Part shown: positions 37,985-47,957 of the stretch, one piece after another
Numbering within the stretch: position 1 is the stretch's first letter
How the letters are laid out: the number at the start of each line of letters is the position of its first letter
NCBI GenBank assembly: GCA_016712145.1
Contig: JADJRO010000001.1
Location: 2,542,501 to 2,606,500, forward strand
Reading direction: 5' to 3'
DNA: 64,000 nucleotides
Source of the DNA: Saprospiraceae bacterium
GTDB lineage: Bacteria > Bacteroidota > Bacteroidia > Chitinophagales > Saprospiraceae
Notes under the pieces: generated by a model
Databases searched by the model: none
Told to the model about the DNA's origin: nothing
Seen by the model: only the letters and a program-made list of their open reading frames with translations
Made by a program: the position numbers and the translations under genes

Positions 37985-39043
37985 TTAAAGCTCTTTTTTA
38001 ACAAAGGAATTCAGGTTTGTACTGATTGTAATTTGACTGGTACCACCTGCCAAATGGTAAACGGCATACGAATAGTCAAACTTAAATTTATAGATTTTAA
38101 TTCCAAAGCCTGCAGAAAGTCCTGAGAAGCTTCTATAATCAGTTACAGAAAGGTCGCTTTTGCGAAGGTGATTGTAACCCAGACGTAAGGAGAAATTTTC
38201 CTTTTTGCCGACATTCAATTCAGCACCAATCACAACATGTCTCAACATCGTTCCGAGCGCTTTTTCAAAGGGCTTGTCTTTTGTAACATCTCCAAATAAG
38301 TTGGAATTGTCATTGAGATCCGGATCATCATAACGCACATTCCATTTTTCCAAATGTTGAAGGCTGATGTGATAAATCAATGGAAGATGTTTTAATTTTT
38401 TGGCAAATCCCAATTGAATTTCAAAGGGAAGGTTTTCAGATTCGTTATTGTATTTACTCAATTGGAAGCCGGCATTTTTAAATAATAAGGTCAGCGTATA
38501 ATTTTTTTCAGGATTAAAATAATTGACTCCTGAATTAAATGCCAAACCACTGGAAGTGTAAACATCTAAATTTGAAAAGATCATTTGCATATTAAGGCCC
38601 ACACTCAATCGTTCCTTTATGATTTTAGATGCCCCAATATAAAAATCAGTTTCTTTGGCTTTGAATGATCCTAAGGAATTTCCATACACATCGGTTCGAT
38701 TTAAGTCCCCATGATTAATGTAGTGAACACCCAGTTGAAAATTTAAATCCGGTTTAGCTGCATGATAAGAATAAGCTGCATGTCCATTTGAAATATCAGC
38801 AAAATAAAATTGATGGGCGAAATAAATTTTCCCACTCATTTCTTTGGTTAACGTAGAAGGATTATAAAAAGCAATACCCGGATCGTTTGCTCTCCATGCG
38901 ATCGGCATTCCTCCAAGTGCTGCAATTCGTGCTCCGGAAGATAAATTAAGAAACTGAAAAATCTGCCTGCCGCCTGTTTGAGAACAAAGTGACTGGATGA
39001 ATATTAAGAAGACTATTGAACAGCCGTAGTATCTTTTGCCCAT
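37985..39043 (-). CDS. porQ: Type IX secretion system protein PorQ
   Basis: About 352 residues from the ATG at 39043 (an upstream ATG at 39055 and a TTG at 39070 are possible). Signal peptide, then GGRQIFQFLNLSSGARIAAL with GGMPIAW, the PorQ start of the mature chain, and a beta-barrel of the PorV/FadL-like type (many aromatic strands such as IYFAHQFYFADISNGHAAYS). PorQ sits in the outer membrane and works with PorU, PorV and PorZ in the T9SS attachment complex, where it carries PorZ. The gene overlaps the preceding YwqK-like lipoprotein gene by about 30 bp, so the two are translated from one transcript. Confidence 0.88.
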   Translation of the reverse strand: MGKRYYGCSIVFLIFIQSLCSQTGGRQIFQFLNLSSGARIAALGGMPIAWRANDPGIAFYNPSTLTKEMSGKIYFAHQFYFADISNGHAAYSYHAAKPDLNFQLGVHYINHGDLNRTDVYGNSLGSFKAKETDFYIGASKIIKERLSVGLNMQMIFSNLDVYTSSGLAFNSGVNYFNPEKNYTLTLLFKNAGFQLSKYNNESENLPFEIQLGFAKKLKHLPLIYHISLQHLEKWNVRYDDPDLNDNSNLFGDVTKDKPFEKALGTMLRHVVIGAELNVGKKENFSLRLGYNHLRKSDLSVTDYRSFSGLSAGFGIKIYKFKFDYSYAVYHLAGGTSQITISTNLNSFVKKEL

Positions 39044-39630
39044 TTTGTAAAACATTTGCCAAGTTCGCAATTCATTATTTTTATTAAAGTGCCTGTTGTA
39101 TCATAGAGCTTTAATTCACCATCCTCAACAGCGCCATCAGATTGTTTATAATTGCCTTCTGCTTTTAATTTTCCATTCTCATGGTATTCCACAAACGGTC
39201 CATCTTCCACATTATCTGCAAACCTAACAATTTCTTTTAATTGGCCGCTGGGATAATATACTTTTACGTCTCCAGCCATGATGTCATTGGTATAGTTTGC
39301 TTCAATTTGCAGACTTCCATTCGGGTGATACGCTTTAAAGGGGCCCTCGTATTTATCATCTACACGAGTTTCTTCGCTTTCCAGTTTTCCTTCCCGATAT
39401 AGTTTTCGAATGCCATTTAATTTACCATTTGTGTAGGTAGCTGATTCAAGCAACCTGCCATCATCATCGTATTTTTCATAAAGGCCTTCTTTTAATTCCT
39501 TCCCTTCAATAACTTTATAACTGTATTTTTCAATCAGCTTGCCAGCCGCATTTTTATTTTCAACAGTTTTCAGTTGCTTGCAGGATATCGAAAGCAGTAA
39601 GGTGAGTATGAAAATGACAGGGAACTTCAT
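39013..39630 (-). CDS. YwqK/MORN-repeat lipoprotein
   Basis: 205 residues. Lipoprotein signal with LSISC. The body is a run of MORN-like repeats of about 22 residues (GPFKAYHPNGSLQIEANYTN, GDVKVYYPSGQLKEIVRFAD, GPFVEYHENGKLKAEGNYK). NCBI-style names call such proteins YwqK family antitoxins, but in Bacteroidota they are usually envelope lipoproteins with no known toxin. It begins 43 bp after a secreted thioredoxin-like protein gene and overlaps porQ, so a role in T9SS cargo handling is possible, though not shown. Confidence 0.85.
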   Translation of the reverse strand: MKFPVIFILTLLLSISCKQLKTVENKNAAGKLIEKYSYKVIEGKELKEGLYEKYDDDGRLLESATYTNGKLNGIRKLYREGKLESEETRVDDKYEGPFKAYHPNGSLQIEANYTNDIMAGDVKVYYPSGQLKEIVRFADNVEDGPFVEYHENGKLKAEGNYKQSDGAVEDGELKLYDTTGTLIKIMNCELGKCFTKWAKDTTAVQ

Positions 39631-39673
39631 GGGCTTTTAACGAATCATTAGATTAAAAATTGTAAGCTGTGGC

Positions 39674-42346
39674 TTAATACCAAAGAAATTTAATAACTTT
39701 TTGTTGGTTCCCTGATTGAATGCAAATAAAATAGATACCAGCAGGTAAATTCCGGACATCCAGCTTTGATTGAATTTGTTTTTCAGTAAATTGCTTTAGC
39801 AGACAACTATGGTTATATACATCCTTAATTGAAATAGTAAGGTTTTCATTGGTTTTTGATTGCAGTTCTATATAAATTAGTTTCTCATATGGATTTGCTA
39901 CGAGTTTTATCAATTCAAACCCATAATTTTCATCTAAAGCAGTCACTTCTTTAACAACAAAAGGTCCAAATTCTTTCACGCATAAATTTGCATCCGTCAC
40001 TTCCACATAATAGGTCCCTGCGCTTATCAATTCAATGGGATTGGATGTCATTCCATTCGACCAATTGTACTGATAGGGATTTATGCCTCCAGAATTAACC
40101 AGTTCTATTTTTCCATTATTTAATCCTGAGCTTGCTGGACTTATTACAGCTTGATCTAAAACGATTTCATATGGTTGTAAAATGGTAAATTCCTGTTCAA
40201 TTGTATTATGTAATTGGTCTGTAATGTTTACTTGATAGTTGCCTGCTGTTAATTGTTTGACGGTGCTGGTAGTATCCTGATTGTTCCACAGGTAACGATA
40301 GGGAGGCTGGCCTCCTTCGGTTTTAATTTGTATGGAGCCAGTAGCTTCTCCATAACACCTTACATGCTTTAACTCGCTAGATGCTATTGATAAGATGCCG
40401 GGTTTAAAAATAAATACGGGTGTACAGATCGTATTGTTGCCACATTCATTTTCAACTTTAAGGCAGATATTGTATTCTCCATAATTTTGATAGCTGTGTT
40501 TGGGATTTGGTTCAAAAGAATGATGACCGTCCTCAAAATCCCAATAAAATTGATCTGGTAATCCAGAAGATGTATTAATTAACTCGATTTCAAGATTGTC
40601 TGTTTTAGATATAAAATCAGCAATTGGTTTTGTTTTTTCAAGAAGCTTGATGCCCGCTTTATTGGTGCAATGATTAACACTATTGGTAATTTCCAACTCA
40701 TAATTTCCAGCTTTTGAAACCCTGACTAACAAACTATCTAACGGACCATTAATCAGACCATTTGTTGTGCTCCATCGATACAAAAAATTTGCCCCAGTTG
40801 ATGAAGCAGAAGCATCCAGCTGGGTCTGTGTTATAAAACAACTCAAAGTATCTGGATTTTGAATTGTGATGCTTGGAATTACTTGATCTACACTTAACTG
40901 AAAACTGTCTTCATTTATACAGGAAGTAAGGGTATCCTTAACTGATAAAATATAGTGTCCACTTTTTGCAACCAGAATAAAACTATCCTTGGAATGAAAA
41001 GCAGAATCCTCTAAATTTTTCCAATTGTATTTTACGCTTGTTGCAAGTCCTTTACTTTGAAGTTTTGAATTTTTAATTTTACAATTAAGAATTGAATCTC
41101 CGATAATATTTAAAATCGGTTTAATCGTTTGTGGGACATATGTTTTTAGAGAATCTCTGCAATTATTGACATCTAAAAGTTGAACTGGATACGTTTTTCC
41201 ACCAATTAGATTTTGAAACAGTGCTTTATTTTGATATCCATTCCCGATATCGTATTTATAGGGAGGCGTTCCTCCTTGTGCAAGCAATTGAATGCTGCCG
41301 GTTGTTGTTTCACAAATGTCGGGAGTTGTTATTGCCGAGAAATTTATAGCGGAAGTTTGATTTATTACATAAAAACCGGTAACACTACAACCCACATGAT
41401 CCGTCACAGTCACTTTATAGGGACCTGCACTTAATTGATCTATTTTTGAAGTGGAATTTCCATTTGACCAGGAATATGAATAGGGTGCAACACCATATCT
41501 GGATTGTATTTCAATAGATCCTGTATTGTCACCATAACATTTAACATGATTTAATTTATTACTAGAAATTTCAAGCATTTTTGGTGGAGCAATGATGATC
41601 CAGGGACCAAAATTTTTATAATAACCGTTATCGTCAGTAATGGTAACTTGATAGCTGCCAGGACCTAAATCTTCCAAATTGCGACTTGTTTGTCCATTGC
41701 TCCAGTTAAATTTAAGATTCCCAAAACCACCGATCGTGTTTAGGTTAATTTTTCCATTAAATCCACAAAAACAATGCGTAAGATTTGCGGTAGCATTTAA
41801 TTTAAAACTATATCGAATCCAATTCTCTACTTCGAGATAGGTTTGTGTTTTTATTTCCCAAACTCTTTTATCCGGTGAAATGGTATAGAGTAAGGGATAA
41901 TAAATCACATTGTAATCTGCAATCACATTGGAACCATTTGTCGGACTTAAATTGGCAATGGTATAAGGCATGCCTGTTACAAAATCTCCTTGAGACAAGT
42001 AATTACAATTTGCAGGACCAAATAAGCATTCTGTATTGGTGGCATAATCAGCTTCCATAAAAATGACGGTGGTTTCGGAAGCATAATTGTTATAGATGTC
42101 ACGCATTACATGGCTTTGATGAAAATCCCAGCAATAGTGACACCAGGTTACACCAAATTCAACTACAGCTGATTTGTTGGAACCCATTTTTGAATATAAA
42201 TTATAGCTATTATTATGGACATCGGTTAAACTAAAATCTGCAGCAACTGATCCGTTGTTGAGTTGTGCGTTTAAGCCAAATCCTGAAATCCAACTTATCA
42301 ATAAACCAAGAAATAAATATTTTAATTTAGTTATAGCAAAAGCCAT
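39674..42346 (-). CDS. Secreted thioredoxin-like protein with SprB repeats, PKD and T9SS domain (copy B)
   Basis: 890 residues. Signal peptide 1-28. Residues about 32-165 form a thioredoxin/redoxin-like domain with a CHYC active site at 69-72 and a later FGPANCNYL segment. Then SprB repeats (CYGDNTGSIEIQSRYGVAPY then SYSWSN, YKVTVTDHVGC), Ig-like stretches, a PKD domain (YWDFEDGHHSFEPNPKHSYQ), two more SprB repeats, and a T9SS C-terminal domain with a weakly matching start. Its start overlaps the end of copy A by 16 bp. CxxC suggests disulfide handling at the cell surface or a periplasm-to-surface thiol role, which is inference. Confidence 0.85.
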   Translation of the reverse strand: MAFAITKLKYLFLGLLISWISGFGLNAQLNNGSVAADFSLTDVHNNSYNLYSKMGSNKSAVVEFGVTWCHYCWDFHQSHVMRDIYNNYASETTVIFMEADYATNTECLFGPANCNYLSQGDFVTGMPYTIANLSPTNGSNVIADYNVIYYPLLYTISPDKRVWEIKTQTYLEVENWIRYSFKLNATANLTHCFCGFNGKINLNTIGGFGNLKFNWSNGQTSRNLEDLGPGSYQVTITDDNGYYKNFGPWIIIAPPKMLEISSNKLNHVKCYGDNTGSIEIQSRYGVAPYSYSWSNGNSTSKIDQLSAGPYKVTVTDHVGCSVTGFYVINQTSAINFSAITTPDICETTTGSIQLLAQGGTPPYKYDIGNGYQNKALFQNLIGGKTYPVQLLDVNNCRDSLKTYVPQTIKPILNIIGDSILNCKIKNSKLQSKGLATSVKYNWKNLEDSAFHSKDSFILVAKSGHYILSVKDTLTSCINEDSFQLSVDQVIPSITIQNPDTLSCFITQTQLDASASSTGANFLYRWSTTNGLINGPLDSLLVRVSKAGNYELEITNSVNHCTNKAGIKLLEKTKPIADFISKTDNLEIELINTSSGLPDQFYWDFEDGHHSFEPNPKHSYQNYGEYNICLKVENECGNNTICTPVFIFKPGILSIASSELKHVRCYGEATGSIQIKTEGGQPPYRYLWNNQDTTSTVKQLTAGNYQVNITDQLHNTIEQEFTILQPYEIVLDQAVISPASSGLNNGKIELVNSGGINPYQYNWSNGMTSNPIELISAGTYYVEVTDANLCVKEFGPFVVKEVTALDENYGFELIKLVANPYEKLIYIELQSKTNENLTISIKDVYNHSCLLKQFTEKQIQSKLDVRNLPAGIYFICIQSGNQQKVIKFLWY

Positions 42347-45228
42347 TTTATTGTTTTTTTAGTTTGCGCAAGATGTAATTCAACAAAATAAATGCCTTTT
42401 GGTAAATCAGCCGTTTCCAGTTCTATTGTAAGATGTTTAGCAGTAAGTTTTCTATTCCATATACTTTGTCCAAACAAGTTCAATAAATTGAGTTGAAGAT
42501 ATTGTTCGTTTTTTAAATCAAGATGTATGAATCCTTTTCCATTTGCCGGATTAGGTGTACAGCTAAATTGTTTAATTTCATCTGTGTAGTTTAATGCAGT
42601 AAGTTCTTTAATTACAAAGGGTCCAATTTGTTTAACACATGCATTTGCATCGGTGATTGTTGTGATGTATTCTCCAGGATCCAAAAGACTGATTGGATTT
42701 CCAAGCATTCCGTTAGACCAGTTATATTGAAATGGTGCTGTACCACCAGTTAGTTCAAGATGGATACTTCCAGTAGCCTGACCGGATGTTGCGTGTGTAA
42801 TTTCAATTTTATCTATTTTTAATTCTTCTGCCTGGTGAATAATAAATTCTTTTTCAACCGTATTATTCAACTGGTCTGTAATTTTTACAGAATAAGTTCC
42901 GGCAGGTACATTCGTTAAATCCTTCGTAGTTTGGAATGTGTTCCAGAGATAATTATAAGGAGGCGAACCACCCTCCATTGAAATTGAAATAGATCCCGTT
43001 GAGTCGCCATAGCATTTAATGTTCTGAATATCAAATGAACGAATTGTCAATAGCCCTGAAACACCGAGATTGATTTTTCTACAGAAACGATTTGAACCAC
43101 AATCATTTTCAATCTCCAGGCAAACGGTATATTCACCATAGTCCGGATATACATGAATGGGATTCTGAATATCTGAAACACTTCCATCGCCAAAAGTCCA
43201 TTTGTATGTATCTGGAAATCCGGAAGATTCATTTATAAAAAACACGGTATGATCCAGAATGGATTGTGAAAATCCAGCAATTGGTATTGACTTTTGATGT
43301 ACTGTTGTAGATTTTTCGTTCGAACAAAAGTTGCGTGTATTTTTTATTTGAAGCAAGTAATTGCCAGCTTTATTAATAAGGGGTTGTAGGGTATTTTCAC
43401 CACGTAGAATATTTCCATCAGCTGTAATCCAAACAAACTCAAATTCAGGACCTTGAGAAGATGCCCCAGCATCTATGGTGGTTTCCAATATTTTGCAGCT
43501 TAGATCTTGTTTTAATTCAGTAATAACTTCTGGAATTTTCTGGTCAGAAATAATGCTTAAGGTATCTCTGCTAAAACATGAATTCGTTGTGTCCAGTACA
43601 TTAAAAATATAAGTTCCGGGAGATGAAACTGAAATCCTTGGTTTGTTTTCATAAAATAAACTGTCTTCAAGTTTATTCCAATGTATACGGATGGAATCAG
43701 AACGACTCATACCAGATAATTCGATAGAAATTGTTTTACAATTTAGAACCAAATCACCTTTTACGGAAATATCAGGGTATATTCTATTATTGAGAATGTA
43801 AACAGAATCTTCTGCGATGCAGCCATTAATCAGATCAAGTACTTTTAAATTATAAATACCGGGTTCAAAAATATAGGGTATTAAGGATTCTTTATTTCGA
43901 ATTGGTTTGTTGTCTGCATTGGTCCACAAGTAGTTAAAGTTTACTCCTCTACTGGATGCATTGGCATTAAGTGCTAACGAATCTTGTTTGCAATCTAAAG
44001 CAATTGAATCTCCTGCTTCTGCTTTTGGTTTTTTAGTTTGTTCAATACTTACTTTTGAAATTTCAGTACAGGCATTGTTATCTGTAACGGTGACAGTATA
44101 ATCTTTTGCTCCGGATAAATTGGAAAAAAGGGAAACAGTCTGAGGGCCATTTCCAATATCATAAACATACGGAGCGACTCCTCCATTGGCTTTTGCCAAA
44201 ATGCTACCATTATGTTGTTCGCATTCATCCTTAGTCCCGGATGTACTCAAAAACAGATCATTGGGCTGTTGGACCGTATATGATTTTGTTCGGCTGCATC
44301 CTACGATGTCTGTAATGGTTAAGTTATAAATACCTGCTTTTAATGAATTCAAATCTTCTGTACTGCTTCCATTTGACCAATTGTATTGATAAGGGGGAGT
44401 TCCGTAAGAAACATCCAAATCAATTTTACCATTTAATTCATTGAAACATTGCACATGTGAAATTTCCAATTTTGTGACATCAACTTTTTTTGGTGCAGCA
44501 TTAATCGTCCAGGGACCAAATTTTTTAAAGAAGGTATTTTCATCAGAAATGGTAACAGAATAAGTGCCTGCAGCTATTAAGTTTAAATCTTTAGTGGTGG
44601 CTCCATTGCTCCATTTATAACTGAGATTTCCATACCCTTCTTTTACGTCTAGTTCTATTTTTCCATTGTCTCCACAATTACAATGGGATACAGTAGCCGT
44701 TGCACTTAATTTAAAACTCTTAGTCAACCAACTCACAAATGAATCGTAGGTTCTGGTTTTTACTTCCCAGATTCTCTTATCAGGGGAAATAGCAAAAAGT
44801 GTAGGATAATATGTAACTCCAAAATTATCTTTTACATTGGGTCCATTGCTTGCAGACAAATCGCACATTTGGAATGGAGAACCCTCCACCCAATTTCCTT
44901 GTGTAGATTTATTGCAATTGTTAGGACCATACAAGCAAGGCGTGTTGGTTGCAAAATCAGCCTCCAGGAACAAGACCGTAACTTCTGAAGGAAAATTGTT
45001 GTAAAGATCCGCATAAATGTGGTCTTGATGAACTCCCCAGCAATAGGCACACCAGGTAGCAGCAAAATGAAGGCAAGCTGCTTTATTTGAACCCATTTTA
45101 GAATACAGGTTATAGCTTTGTCCGTTAAGGTCAGTTACTGTAAAGTCTGGCGCAATACTCCCATTGGGAAGCTGAGAAAAAGACTTATATCCAACTAAGA
45201 GGAATAGTAATATATAGACATTCCGCAT
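42331..45228 (-). CDS. Secreted thioredoxin-like protein with SprB repeats, PKD and T9SS domain (copy A)
   Basis: About 965 residues from the ATG at 45228. A longer TTG start at 45273 would lie inside the -7 box of the promoter, so it is rejected. Signal peptide MRNVYILLFLLVGYKSFSQ, thioredoxin-like domain with CAYC at 60-63, then SprB repeats (CFNELNGKIDLDVSYGTPPY), Ig-like modules, PKD (YKWTFGDGSVSDIQNPIHVY), further SprB repeats, and a T9SS domain (FSCTPNPANGKGFIHLDL). Same order as copy B, so the pair is a tandem duplication. Likely surface exposed; the SprB repeat is named after the F. johnsoniae gliding adhesin. Confidence 0.87.
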   Translation of the reverse strand: MRNVYILLFLLVGYKSFSQLPNGSIAPDFTVTDLNGQSYNLYSKMGSNKAACLHFAATWCAYCWGVHQDHIYADLYNNFPSEVTVLFLEADFATNTPCLYGPNNCNKSTQGNWVEGSPFQMCDLSASNGPNVKDNFGVTYYPTLFAISPDKRIWEVKTRTYDSFVSWLTKSFKLSATATVSHCNCGDNGKIELDVKEGYGNLSYKWSNGATTKDLNLIAAGTYSVTISDENTFFKKFGPWTINAAPKKVDVTKLEISHVQCFNELNGKIDLDVSYGTPPYQYNWSNGSSTEDLNSLKAGIYNLTITDIVGCSRTKSYTVQQPNDLFLSTSGTKDECEQHNGSILAKANGGVAPYVYDIGNGPQTVSLFSNLSGAKDYTVTVTDNNACTEISKVSIEQTKKPKAEAGDSIALDCKQDSLALNANASSRGVNFNYLWTNADNKPIRNKESLIPYIFEPGIYNLKVLDLINGCIAEDSVYILNNRIYPDISVKGDLVLNCKTISIELSGMSRSDSIRIHWNKLEDSLFYENKPRISVSSPGTYIFNVLDTTNSCFSRDTLSIISDQKIPEVITELKQDLSCKILETTIDAGASSQGPEFEFVWITADGNILRGENTLQPLINKAGNYLLQIKNTRNFCSNEKSTTVHQKSIPIAGFSQSILDHTVFFINESSGFPDTYKWTFGDGSVSDIQNPIHVYPDYGEYTVCLEIENDCGSNRFCRKINLGVSGLLTIRSFDIQNIKCYGDSTGSISISMEGGSPPYNYLWNTFQTTKDLTNVPAGTYSVKITDQLNNTVEKEFIIHQAEELKIDKIEITHATSGQATGSIHLELTGGTAPFQYNWSNGMLGNPISLLDPGEYITTITDANACVKQIGPFVIKELTALNYTDEIKQFSCTPNPANGKGFIHLDLKNEQYLQLNLLNLFGQSIWNRKLTAKHLTIELETADLPKGIYFVELHLAQTKKTIKWLLL

Positions 45229-45270
45229 TTGTAATAGGCAATTATACCTTGAGCAATACCCAAAAGCTAA

Positions 45271-45302
45271 CAAATTTAAGAAATTAAAGAATAAATGCCA
45301 AA
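45271..45302 (-). promoter_or_regulatory. Near-perfect promoter of the thioredoxin-SprB/porQ operon
   Basis: Minus strand: TTTG (45299-45302), 20-bp spacer, TAAATTTG (45271-45278). Transcription should start near 45265, leaving a leader of about 37 nt before the ATG at 45228. Confidence 0.78.
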
Positions 45303-45412
45303 TTTGTATTGAGGATTAGAATTTTGCAATGGGATCATAACATATTCAATATTAGTGTATATGATATTGGTCAAGCATTTTTTAAACGTAATAAACTTTA
45401 GATCGCTTCCAT

Positions 45413-45952
45413 ATGAATCAGAAAAGAGACATGCAGTTATTGGTACTAATTATAATTATCGGATACCTCATAAATTTTATTTTAGGATTTGTAGGTGCTT
45501 GTTTTGAAACAAATTCTTATTTGCAGATCTTGTTATGGCAAATTGGAGATACCGGAGGGATCACTGCATCCATTTTGGCAAGTCGATATGTAGGTGCAAA
45601 GGGATTTCATTTATCGGCAGCAAGTTTTAACATGCTGGGTATCGTTTATGGAATTTCATTTGGTTCGTTTTCTTTTACCCAATTGAATGCAGATAAAATG
45701 GCCACCTTATTAATTCCAATGATTCCCGCTGCATTATTGGTCAGTCTGTGTAAATTATTTCCTTTTTGGACAAGAATGTTGGCCGTTCTAATTTGCATAC
45801 CATTTTTTATTATGTATGTAAATATTATTTCTGGAACTTATCAATCTACGAACTGGATAAATTATATAAGTTTTTCAGGAATTCAATTATTGGGTTTAAT
45901 CTGGTCTTATTATATTTATAAAGATTATAAGAGCAGTTTGCAAGCAGTATAA
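45413..45952 (+). CDS. Integral membrane protein, function unknown
   Basis: 179 residues, about six hydrophobic segments (LLVLIIIIGYLINFILGFVG, ITASILASRYVGAKGFHLSA, ATLLIPMIPAALLVSLC, MLAVLICIPFFIMYVNII, ISFSGIQLLGLIWSYYIY). No signature motif that I recognise. Stand-alone gene, divergent from the thioredoxin-SprB operon. Confidence 0.75.
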   Translation: MNQKRDMQLLVLIIIIGYLINFILGFVGACFETNSYLQILLWQIGDTGGITASILASRYVGAKGFHLSAASFNMLGIVYGISFGSFSFTQLNADKMATLLIPMIPAALLVSLCKLFPFWTRMLAVLICIPFFIMYVNIISGTYQSTNWINYISFSGIQLLGLIWSYYIYKDYKSSLQAV

Positions 45953-45983
45953 AAATTCAATTTAACAAGACGTGTTAGCTATC

Positions 45984-47873
45984 TTATTTTAAACTTTCTC
46001 CTTTCAAAAACAGTCTGCACCACCATTCAAAGCACAGTAAACTCCAAATCAATAAGCGGTGATTGATGCGTTGATCGCAATGTTCGTGGATTATGTTTTG
46101 TATAAATGAAGGTTCGATAAATTCATGGCAGGCAATATTTTTACCCAATAGTAATTCCTTTACGTAGGCAGCGTTTTCACCGCGGTACCAGGACTCATCT
46201 GGCGAACTAAATCCTTGTTTTTTACGATTAATGATTCGTTCAGGTAGAATATCTTTCATAGCCTGACGCAATACATTTTTACCATCGTAATAATCTCCAT
46301 ATAAAACCCGTTTATTACCGGCAGTGTTTTCATCCAATTTTTTCATGGCTTCCAAATTTGCAAGTTTATACCGGATGGGTATTTTTTGTGCAAATTCAAC
46401 CAGGTCATTATCTAAAAATGGAAAACGTTCTTCCAAACCATTGGCCATTGCCAGTTTATCACCGACCAATAACAGTCCAGGTAAAAATGTTTTACTCTCA
46501 AAATACAAACTGTTTTGAATGTGTTCTTCCGGAGTATTGTATTTTAGTTTTGGATTAAACAGAAAGACTTTTTCAAAAACCTGACGTGGTAAATTCATGT
46601 CAAAGTTCTTGGAAATATGTGGATGAAACAATTTTGATTTTTGTTCATCTGTCACCAAACGTTGCCAAAATCCGTAATAATTTTCAAAAAATTCTTTTCG
46701 ATCCAATGATTTAAATACGCGATAATATCGCCAGGGATATCCACCAAAAATTTCATCGCCTCCGGTTCCCTGCAAGCAGACTTTTACAAATTTTGAAGCA
46801 AGTCGGCTGATGTAATAATTGGAATAGCTCATGCCCACTTTCAAATCTTCTAAATGCCAGACCACTTTCGGTAAACTCCATTTTATATCACCTGCATTCA
46901 GCACTTGTTCGTAATGTTCAGACTTGATGAAATTTGCAGTAATTTCTGCGTCGGTGCGTTCATCAAAACCCATTTCATTTCCATGCACCTCACTCATCTC
47001 AAATCCTGCTGTAAATGTATAAAGGCGATCTACTTTATGACTCGCCAATACACTCAGCGAACCGCTATCCATCCCACCGCTTAAATAGGATCCTACCGGT
47101 ACATCGGCAATCATTTGTTTCTGTACGGCTAAATCCAACAAGCGTTTTGTTTCTTCAACGGCATCGTTTAAACTAATGCTTTCATCGGGTGCTGTATAAT
47201 TATAATCCCACCATGAATTGTGTTGAAGCTCTTTGTGAATTTCAACGCACACCGTATTTGCAGGAGGGAGCATGTGTACTCCCTTAAACAGTGTTTTATA
47301 ACTAAATAAATTTTGAAAAGTAAAATATTCATTGAGTGATTCCTGATCAAGTTCAGACTTAAAAACCGGATGAACAAAGAAGGCTTTAATTTCGGAAGCA
47401 AACAGAAAAACACCCTCCTTTTGAAAATAATATAAAGGCTTTACACCAAACCGATCTCTAGAAAGCCATAATTGTTTTGTTTCTCGATTCCAGGCTGCTA
47501 TGGCAAACATACCATCCATCTTCTTGAAAAAATCAGGACCCTCCGCTGCCAGTCCTTCACAGATAACTTCTGTATCGCAGGTACTTTTAAAATGATGCCC
47601 CTTTGCCTGTAAATCGATTTTTAATTTTTGATAATTGTAAATGCATCCATTAAATACTACAATCCAATTTTTATTATTGGAAAACATGGGTTGTTTTCCA
47701 TTCTCACTTAAATCCAAAATGGATAGTCGTTGATGCCCTAATCCTATATTTTGTTCACAAAAAATCCCTTCTCCATCCGGACCCCGATGTGCCAGCTGAT
47801 GAGACATTTTTTTAAGCAGTTCTTCCGATACTGCGGATTCATTTAGATTATAGATACCGGTTAAACCACACAT
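45984..47873 (-). CDS. asnB: Asparagine synthase (glutamine-hydrolysing)
   Basis: 629 residues. N-terminal class II glutaminase domain with the processed Cys2 (MCGLTGIYN) and RGPDGEG; C-terminal ATP-pyrophosphatase domain with YLSGGMDSGSLS. The family makes asparagine, or in polysaccharide clusters amidates sugars or peptides. Here it follows the NAD-dependent epimerase with 28 bp between them and a secreted mannanase-like enzyme lies upstream, so a part in surface-glycan synthesis is as likely as amino-acid metabolism. Full length. Confidence 0.93.
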   Translation of the reverse strand: MCGLTGIYNLNESAVSEELLKKMSHQLAHRGPDGEGIFCEQNIGLGHQRLSILDLSENGKQPMFSNNKNWIVVFNGCIYNYQKLKIDLQAKGHHFKSTCDTEVICEGLAAEGPDFFKKMDGMFAIAAWNRETKQLWLSRDRFGVKPLYYFQKEGVFLFASEIKAFFVHPVFKSELDQESLNEYFTFQNLFSYKTLFKGVHMLPPANTVCVEIHKELQHNSWWDYNYTAPDESISLNDAVEETKRLLDLAVQKQMIADVPVGSYLSGGMDSGSLSVLASHKVDRLYTFTAGFEMSEVHGNEMGFDERTDAEITANFIKSEHYEQVLNAGDIKWSLPKVVWHLEDLKVGMSYSNYYISRLASKFVKVCLQGTGGDEIFGGYPWRYYRVFKSLDRKEFFENYYGFWQRLVTDEQKSKLFHPHISKNFDMNLPRQVFEKVFLFNPKLKYNTPEEHIQNSLYFESKTFLPGLLLVGDKLAMANGLEERFPFLDNDLVEFAQKIPIRYKLANLEAMKKLDENTAGNKRVLYGDYYDGKNVLRQAMKDILPERIINRKKQGFSSPDESWYRGENAAYVKELLLGKNIACHEFIEPSFIQNIIHEHCDQRINHRLLIWSLLCFEWWCRLFLKGESLK

Positions 47874-47878
47874 ATTGT

Positions 47879-47957
47879 AATTAAGAATTAAGAATTAAAA
47901 ATTAAGAAAAAGTTAATTTCGAAAAATGTTTCATGATTAAATTCTTAATTCTTAATT
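47879..47957. repeat. 18-bp perfect inverted repeat between epimerase and asnB
   Basis: Left arm 47879-47896 (AATTAAGAATTAAGAATT) and right arm 47940-47957 are exact reverse complements with a 43-bp spacer. The right arm lies inside the end of the epimerase gene. Very AT-rich; a possible attenuator or mobile simple repeat. Confidence 0.75.

Noticed and set aside
45228..45273. Extended N-terminus of the thioredoxin-SprB protein
   Set aside because: The TTG start would lie in the promoter -7 box, upstream of the predicted transcript start.
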